Below, piece by piece: positions 14,714 through 19,398 of a DNA stretch of 19,398 nucleotides (positions are counted from its first letter, which is position 1; each line of letters opens with the position of its first letter). The translations under genes were made by a program, and so were the position numbers. The stretch is from an uncultured Ignavibacteriota bacterium (GTDB lineage Bacteria; Bacteroidota; Ignavibacteria; Tepidaquicellales; Tepidaquicellaceae). The notes under the pieces are model-generated. The model was not told the DNA's origin and made no database searches. It saw only the letters and a program-made list of their open reading frames with translations. The stretch covers positions 1 through 19,398 of the forward strand of contig CALKAJ010000025.1 of assembly GCA_937983305.1 (NCBI GenBank). Reading direction: 5' to 3'.

Positions 14714-15493
14714 ATGGGAAAACATTTCTCAATTATCGCTTTAATTTCAGGGTTTATATACTTTACGCTCTTTTCGTATTCCTTTGCCCAACAGCAGGAA
14801 AGTTGTTGTGATGAAGCAGAAATAGAAGCTGCTCAGAAACAATTCTATGAGGATTTGCTTAAGGCAAAAGACTCAAAAGCACAGCTCGAAAAAGATATTG
14901 ATGTACTGAATAAAGACATCTTATCTTTAAAAGAAACACTTCTAAACAAAGATAACGAAATTGCCAATCTTGAAAAGGAATATGCGGGAATAATAGCTTC
15001 TCTTAATTTATCCGAATATGACGGAAAATTCCTTGAAACAGAAGGAAAAATTAATAAAAGACTTGGAACTCCAAGAGATGCAAGAAAATCGTACTTTGAT
15101 GAAATTTCACTTTCAGCCGCAAAATGCCTTCCAAAGTATTCGGAAAGATATGCTTTGATGAAAGCAAATCTTGAAAAATGGGAAATTGACGAGGCAAAGA
15201 AGATTATTGTTACTGATGAAAAGGTTACACAATATACTGTTGTAAAAGGCGATTGTCTCTGGAAAATTGCAAGTAAACCCGAAATATACGGAAACTCTAA
15301 ATTATGGGTTAAGATTTGGGAAGCAAATAAAAACGGAGTAATAAAAGCACCGCGCCATACATCGAAAACTATAAAGAACCCGGATATGATTTATCCCGGG
15401 CAGGTATTAAGAATTCCGTCGTTGACAGAAGCCGAGAAAAAATTATTCAAATCAAAAACTGATAATATTAAAAGAACAAGAAATAAAAAATAA
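14714..15493 (+). CDS. Exported coiled-coil protein with LysM domain
   Basis: This is a 259-aa periplasmic protein. The ATG at 14714 is preceded by AAGGG (14701-14705) and opens a signal peptide (MGKHFSIIALISGFIYFTLF..., cleavage near residue 26, before QQESCC). A TTG 45 bases earlier lies at the hairpin and is unlikely. A heptad-rich coiled coil spans about 35-95. A LysM module lies at about 172-235 (QYTVVKGDCLWKIA ... IYPGQVLRIP), a fold that binds the glycan strands of peptidoglycan. The mature N-terminus has two adjacent cysteines (SCC). The likely job is tethering the complex made by the three genes upstream to the cell wall. The hairpin before it suggests separate dosage. It is closed by a terminator shared with rsmB. 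Confidence 0.85.
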   Translation: MGKHFSIIALISGFIYFTLFSYSFAQQQESCCDEAEIEAAQKQFYEDLLKAKDSKAQLEKDIDVLNKDILSLKETLLNKDNEIANLEKEYAGIIASLNLSEYDGKFLETEGKINKRLGTPRDARKSYFDEISLSAAKCLPKYSERYALMKANLEKWEIDEAKKIIVTDEKVTQYTVVKGDCLWKIASKPEIYGNSKLWVKIWEANKNGVIKAPRHTSKTIKNPDMIYPGQVLRIPSLTEAEKKLFKSKTDNIKRTRNKK

Positions 15494-15527
15494 TTTTATA
15501 TAAACAAAATTGTTTTGTTTTGTATCT

Positions 15528-15564
15528 AAAAAAGGGTTGCGTATAAAAAATGCAACTCTTTTTT
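15528..15564. terminator. Bidirectional terminator between LysM gene and rsmB
   Basis: AAAAAAGGGTTGC (15528-15540) pairs with GCAACTCTTTTTT (15552-15564), a 13-bp stem with one G-U pair and an 11-base loop. The A-run on one side and T-run on the other suit both strands. It overlaps the rsmB stop codon (15563-15565). Confidence 0.85.
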
Positions 15565-17125
15565 ATTTTACTTTTTTGAGTCTTGCACCAAATGCTCCGT
15601 CAATTCCGTGAATATGGGGAAGAGTTTCAATACATCCGTTTTCAGATACAACTCTTTTATCTACAAAACTTGAAGCATTTTCAAGTTCAAACTCAGGATG
15701 CTTTTCAAGAAACTCTTTTACAATTTCATAGTTCTCTTCAGGTTCAATAGTGCAAGTGCTGTAAACCAGTACTCCTCCGGGTTTAAGATATTTCACCGAA
15801 CTTTCAAGGATTTCCATCTGAATTTTTTGGAGTTGATATAAATCCTCGGGCTCTCTTTTCCACCTTATATCAGGTTTTTTTGAAAACACTCCAAATCCGG
15901 AACAAGGTGCGTCAACTAAGAGTTTATCTACTTTTCCAATTAACTTAGTGTTTAATGTTTCTGTTTTTGGCTCGGATATATCATCGTGTATTGATGTTAT
16001 GTTTGTATAACCTAATCGTTCAAAGTTTTTATTCATTTTATCGGTTTTCAATAAATATTTATCAACCGAAATAATTTCTGCTTTTTCTCCCGATAGTTCG
16101 TTGATGTGGGCAGATTTTCCGCCCGGAGCGGCACATACATCAAGTATAACTTCGCTCTCTTTTGGATCTAATAAATATGAAATTAATCCGGCACTCTCAT
16201 CCTGTATCGAAAAATTTCCAAGCTTAAACATCTCGTCATCATACAATTTTGAAAAAGTTCTGACCTTATAAAACTCTTTCAGGAAATTTGATTTAGTGAA
16301 ACTAATACCTTTTCCGGTTAAATATTCTTCGAACTTTTCATTTGTAATTTTCAGAGTGTTTATTCTCATATTAATTCCCGGTCGTCTGTTATTCGCCTCG
16401 CATAGTTTTACCGTATTTTCAAAACCATATCTTGGAATCCATCTTCTTACCATCCAGTTAGGATGTGATTGAACTATACCGAGATAATTAACTTCGTCAA
16501 TTTCTCTTGTGGGCCAAACCAATGCATCAAGTGTTCTTATAATTGTACGGAGCAGTCCGTTCACAACTCCTGCGTGTTTATCGTTGTGAATTTTTTTAAT
16601 AAACTCTACGGCTTCATTTACTGCGGCGGAATAAGGAATTTTATTTAGAAATAAAATCTGATACAATGCGACTCTCATTGCATTTTTAATTTCCGGAACA
16701 CATTTTTCGTAATTTCCCCTGTAAAATCCGTTTAAAAACCAATCGAGTCTTCTCATCCATCTGACAACACCGTTTGCAAGCTCATTTAAAAGTGATTTGT
16801 CAAAATCGTTTAGATTTTTATTCGTTCTGATTTCAGTATCTATCAGCCTCTCAAGTTTTGAATCAGATCTCTCATAGCGGCAAATAATTTTAACTGCGCA
16901 AGAGCGTGCATCTTTGTATATAAATTTATTGTAATCCATTAAGTTTAATTCTTTTGGGTAATAATCTACAACGGAAAATTTCTTATCCTCGGCTGGTACT
17001 TCAAATCCCGGTTCAATCTGGAATCCGCCTTCAGTGTTAACATCGTTATCCGGGTTCGGGTAGATGATTTTTTCTTTTCCGCTCGAATCGCCTTTTAAAT
17101 CTTTTGTTTTATCGTTTTGTTCCAT
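15563..17125 (-). CDS. rsmB: 16S rRNA m5C967 methyltransferase RsmB (Sun/Fmu family)
   Basis: This is a 520-aa RNA methyltransferase that should add a methyl group to C5 of a 16S rRNA cytosine (C967 in E. coli numbering) using SAM. An N-terminal NusB-like helical domain (about 67-205; NKIPYSAAVNEAV, GVVNGLLR) precedes the catalytic domain. The catalytic motifs are clear: DVCAAPGGKS (329-338, SAM binding), DAPCSG (405-410, general-acid Cys408) and STCTIEPEEN (457-466, nucleophile Cys458), ending with DGAFGARLKK. The first ~64 residues are an acidic, Asn/Pro-rich extension not needed for the family, which is usually 430-450 aa. M63 could be an alternative start, but the ATG at 17125 is in frame. 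The helicase gene lies 45 bases upstream on the same strand, so they probably share a transcript. Confidence 0.92.
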   Translation of the reverse strand: MEQNDKTKDLKGDSSGKEKIIYPNPDNDVNTEGGFQIEPGFEVPAEDKKFSVVDYYPKELNLMDYNKFIYKDARSCAVKIICRYERSDSKLERLIDTEIRTNKNLNDFDKSLLNELANGVVRWMRRLDWFLNGFYRGNYEKCVPEIKNAMRVALYQILFLNKIPYSAAVNEAVEFIKKIHNDKHAGVVNGLLRTIIRTLDALVWPTREIDEVNYLGIVQSHPNWMVRRWIPRYGFENTVKLCEANNRRPGINMRINTLKITNEKFEEYLTGKGISFTKSNFLKEFYKVRTFSKLYDDEMFKLGNFSIQDESAGLISYLLDPKESEVILDVCAAPGGKSAHINELSGEKAEIISVDKYLLKTDKMNKNFERLGYTNITSIHDDISEPKTETLNTKLIGKVDKLLVDAPCSGFGVFSKKPDIRWKREPEDLYQLQKIQMEILESSVKYLKPGGVLVYSTCTIEPEENYEIVKEFLEKHPEFELENASSFVDKRVVSENGCIETLPHIHGIDGAFGARLKKVK

Positions 17126-17170
17126 TCCTGAAAATAGTCAATCTGCTGTATATATTAAATGTATTTGAAT

Positions 17171-19192
17171 TTACTCAAAATATTCGTTTGAAATTTCATT
17201 ATTATCAATTATTATAACCGGGCATTTTTCCAGTGCATTAATAAAATGCTTTCCGTACGATTTAGTTAACACTCTTGTGTCTAAAATTGCTATTATTCCC
17301 CTGTCATTTTTATTCCTGATTAATCTTCCTGCACCCTGCCTGAATTTAAAAATTGCTTCCGGCAGCTGATAATCCATAAAACTGTTTCCGCCGTTTGCGT
17401 CAATATATTCAAGTCTTGCCTGAATTAAAGGATGCTCCGGGACAAGAAAAGGTAATTTGGTAATGATTAAACTGCTTAGAGCTTCTCCCGGAACGTCAAC
17501 TCCAAGCCAGAAACTATCGAGCCCGAATAATACAGAATTGATATTGTCTTTAAAGGTTTCCAGTAAGTTCATTCTCGATTGTCCTTCGCCCTGAACGAGA
17601 ACCTGAATCCCGTTTTCTTCAAGACCGGGTTTTAGTCGTGATGCAACATATTTCATTAATATGGAGTTTGTAAAAAGTACTAACGCTTTTCCTTTGTTAA
17701 GATTGATAAAATATTCAATCTTTTCCGAGATAATATTTTTATAACTCTCGGATGACTCTTTTTGCGGAGTGGGGATATCTCTCGGAATGTAAATCTTTAC
17801 CTGATTTTGAAAGTTGAATAGTGTGGGTAGGGCTAAGGTATTTGCATTTTCTGCACCAAGTCTTTTTGTAAAGTAGTCGAAATTTTCTTTTATGGAAATA
17901 GTTGCGCTTGTCATAATGCAGGTATTCTTGTCTTTAAATATATTTTCACGGAAATAATCCGATAAGTCAATTGACGATTTACACAACGATATATTTGCAT
18001 CGGGTTTTTGAGATGACTTTTCAACCCAGTAAATAATTTTTGGGTCAGTTTCCCTTTGCTCAAGAAAGGAATCTATCAAGTCATCAATTGCCCCAAATTT
18101 TAAAATAAAATCATTTAATTCGTTTTCCTGAATTTCGCTTTTGCACATATTTCTGAGTTTTCTCAGGTTGTCAATCAAATCAGAGATAGCGGTTTTTAAG
18201 TGGTTAATAACTATGTTCTTTTCATAAACTCTCAATGCAAGTTTATTTCTGCTATTTTCGTTTTCGTTAAAAACAACTTCTTTGATTTGCTCAAAGAAAA
18301 AATTATTCAGGTCAAGCAGATTATCAAGAACAGGTATTATATGAAGCATCGGGAAAGTAACAAGAAACCCTTTTTTAGTTTTCGGATTATACAAACGCAG
18401 AATGTGATATTTAATCATCTCCCTTGTCACTGCAGGCATAAGCTGTTCTGCCGCTACTTGCTCTACTGTATGAGCTTCATCAAAAATTACAAAATCATTA
18501 TGATAAAGATAGCCGTCTTTATCCGGCTCGGAAGTACTTCCAAACAAAGTAAAAAACAAATAATGATTAACAATCAGTAAATCGGAATCAGCAGCTTTCT
18601 TCTTTGCTTTCTGAAAATAACACTCGGTTGTTTCCGGAGCCCCGCAGGTTTTATTGGTACAGATTCCCTGCTCTGCACACACGTTGCTCCAGATGTTTCT
18701 GCTTACTCTGAAATCAATATCGGAAAGAGTTCCGTCTTTTGTTTCACCTGCCCATTGATATAATTTGTCGAGCTGTTTTTTTTCGTCTGTTTCAAAAAGA
18801 GTGTTTGAATATTCAAGAGCTTTCCGGAGTCTGTTAGGACAAAGATAATTATTTTTACCTTTAAGCAAAGCATATTTAAAATCAACCGGGAGGAGGTTTT
18901 TTAAAGCAGGGATATCTTTATTAACAAGCTGTTCCTGAAGATTAATGGTATGTGTGGAAATAACAGCTCTTTTTTTGTTATCAACGGCATAAAGTATTGC
19001 AGGTACAAGATAGGCATAGCTTTTCCCAATACCTGTGGGCGCTTCAACAAGAATATGCTTTTTATTTTCGAGCATTTCATAGATTGAAACAGCCATATCA
19101 TATTGAGACTGTCTGAATTCAAATTCTTCAAATGATTTTGACAACAATCCGTTTTCCGAAAAAAAACCGGTAATAAAATCTTTTCTGCCCAT
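17171..19192 (-). CDS. dinG: DinG/XPD-family iron-sulfur DNA helicase
   Basis: This is a 673-aa superfamily 2 helicase. It should unwind DNA 5' to 3' using ATP, in repair and in clearing R-loops or stalled forks. Visible motifs are: Walker A EAPTGIGKS (50-58), Walker B DEAH (238-241) and motif VI QGAGRLIR (619-626). Between the Walker motifs a cluster of cysteines (C118 in YLCPN, then C172, C178, C183 and C191 around CAEQGICTNKTCG) should hold the 4Fe-4S cluster of the XPD/DinG type. The length lies between E. coli YoaA (about 636) and DinG (about 716), with no exonuclease domain. The start ATG at 19192 has no strong ribosome site. It probably leads a two-gene transcript with rsmB. The exact subfamily cannot be fixed by reading. 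Confidence 0.9.
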   Translation of the reverse strand: MGRKDFITGFFSENGLLSKSFEEFEFRQSQYDMAVSIYEMLENKKHILVEAPTGIGKSYAYLVPAILYAVDNKKRAVISTHTINLQEQLVNKDIPALKNLLPVDFKYALLKGKNNYLCPNRLRKALEYSNTLFETDEKKQLDKLYQWAGETKDGTLSDIDFRVSRNIWSNVCAEQGICTNKTCGAPETTECYFQKAKKKAADSDLLIVNHYLFFTLFGSTSEPDKDGYLYHNDFVIFDEAHTVEQVAAEQLMPAVTREMIKYHILRLYNPKTKKGFLVTFPMLHIIPVLDNLLDLNNFFFEQIKEVVFNENENSRNKLALRVYEKNIVINHLKTAISDLIDNLRKLRNMCKSEIQENELNDFILKFGAIDDLIDSFLEQRETDPKIIYWVEKSSQKPDANISLCKSSIDLSDYFRENIFKDKNTCIMTSATISIKENFDYFTKRLGAENANTLALPTLFNFQNQVKIYIPRDIPTPQKESSESYKNIISEKIEYFINLNKGKALVLFTNSILMKYVASRLKPGLEENGIQVLVQGEGQSRMNLLETFKDNINSVLFGLDSFWLGVDVPGEALSSLIITKLPFLVPEHPLIQARLEYIDANGGNSFMDYQLPEAIFKFRQGAGRLIRNKNDRGIIAILDTRVLTKSYGKHFINALEKCPVIIIDNNEISNEYFE

Positions 19193-19398
19193 ATTGTAAA
19201 ACTAATAATAAAAAATAATTTAAAAAGCAGAAAAAAGGATACTGAAAAATATATTTAAATAAATTAACTTGAAGGTATAACTATAATAATTATGAGAAAA
19301 TTAACACACGCAGAAATAAAGTTCGATTAATATTTTTTTACCTATAATTTTATATTGCATATTATAATTTTAATTGCTAAAATGCAATAACTGAACTA

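Noticed and set aside
15503..15519. Small hairpin AACAAAA/TTTTGTT after the LysM gene
   Set aside because: Weak A-T stem next to a much better terminator; no separate role needed.
18200..18580. 126-codon plus-strand ORF inside the helicase gene
   Set aside because: Antisense shadow of the helicase; low-complexity, Ile/Asn/Lys-rich translation and no domain.
19353..19389. 8-bp inverted repeat TATTGCAT / ATGCAATA at the right end, and similar TATTGCA words at 311 and 10955
   Set aside because: A short AT-rich word is expected several times by chance in a window of this composition, and the copies do not share position relative to genes.
1..19398. CRISPR arrays, insertion sequences, integrase genes or phage genes
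   Set aside because: None was seen: no regularly spaced repeats, no transposase motifs and no terminal inverted repeats, and gene content looks chromosomal.

Overview
The window is an AT-rich bacterial contig end. It probably comes from the Bacteroidota/Ignavibacteriota (FCB) group. The best taxonomic clue is the secreted phosphatase at 8793-10178, which ends in a type IX secretion (T9SS) type A sorting domain of the 'YPNPSNP ... LPSGVYY' kind typical of Ignavibacteria-like genomes. Weak Shine-Dalgarno sequences at many genes and the GldM-like protein fit the same group. Bases 1-52 are not genomic: they match an Illumina TruSeq index/read-2 adapter. Genomic sequence starts at 53, inside a truncated ribosomal protein L33 gene.

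Layout. 53-187 (-): 5' part of rpmG. 337-2223 (+): secreted M1-family metallopeptidase. 2225-5608 (-): a glycyl radical enzyme followed immediately by its radical SAM activase. 5685-6506 (-): a small SET-domain protein and a YhcH/YjgK/YiaL-family protein, just upstream of the glycyl radical enzyme on the same strand. 6659-8192 (+): a small exported beta-rich protein, probably using a rare ATT start, coupled to an exported metallo-beta-lactamase-fold hydrolase. 8185-8763 (-): a six-TM membrane protein. 8793-10178 (-): purple-acid-phosphatase-like enzyme with T9SS signal. 10311-10396 (-): tRNA-Leu(UAA) with a clear promoter and terminator. 10536-10910 (+): PEGA-domain lipoprotein. 11140-15493 (+): four envelope genes. 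15563-19192 (-): rsmB and a DinG/XPD-like helicase. 19193-19398 is AT-rich and holds no convincing gene.

The most interesting region is 11140-15493. It encodes, in order, a polytopic inner-membrane protein with a TolQ/ExbB/MotA-like helix pair and a long coiled-coil tail; a single-TM periplasmic protein whose N-terminal helix resembles GldM/PorM; a predicted outer-membrane beta-barrel; and an exported coiled-coil plus LysM protein. This layout could span inner membrane, periplasm, peptidoglycan and outer membrane, as an energised complex would. It differs from the canonical gldKLMN set, and the function is inferred, not shown. A strong hairpin lies between the third and fourth genes and may lower expression of the LysM gene.

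The second system of interest is the glycyl radical enzyme and activase. The catalytic Cys-x-Glu and the glycyl radical motif are intact, but the substrate class cannot be fixed by reading, and no decarboxylase small subunit or microcompartment gene lies beside it. It implies anaerobic metabolism.
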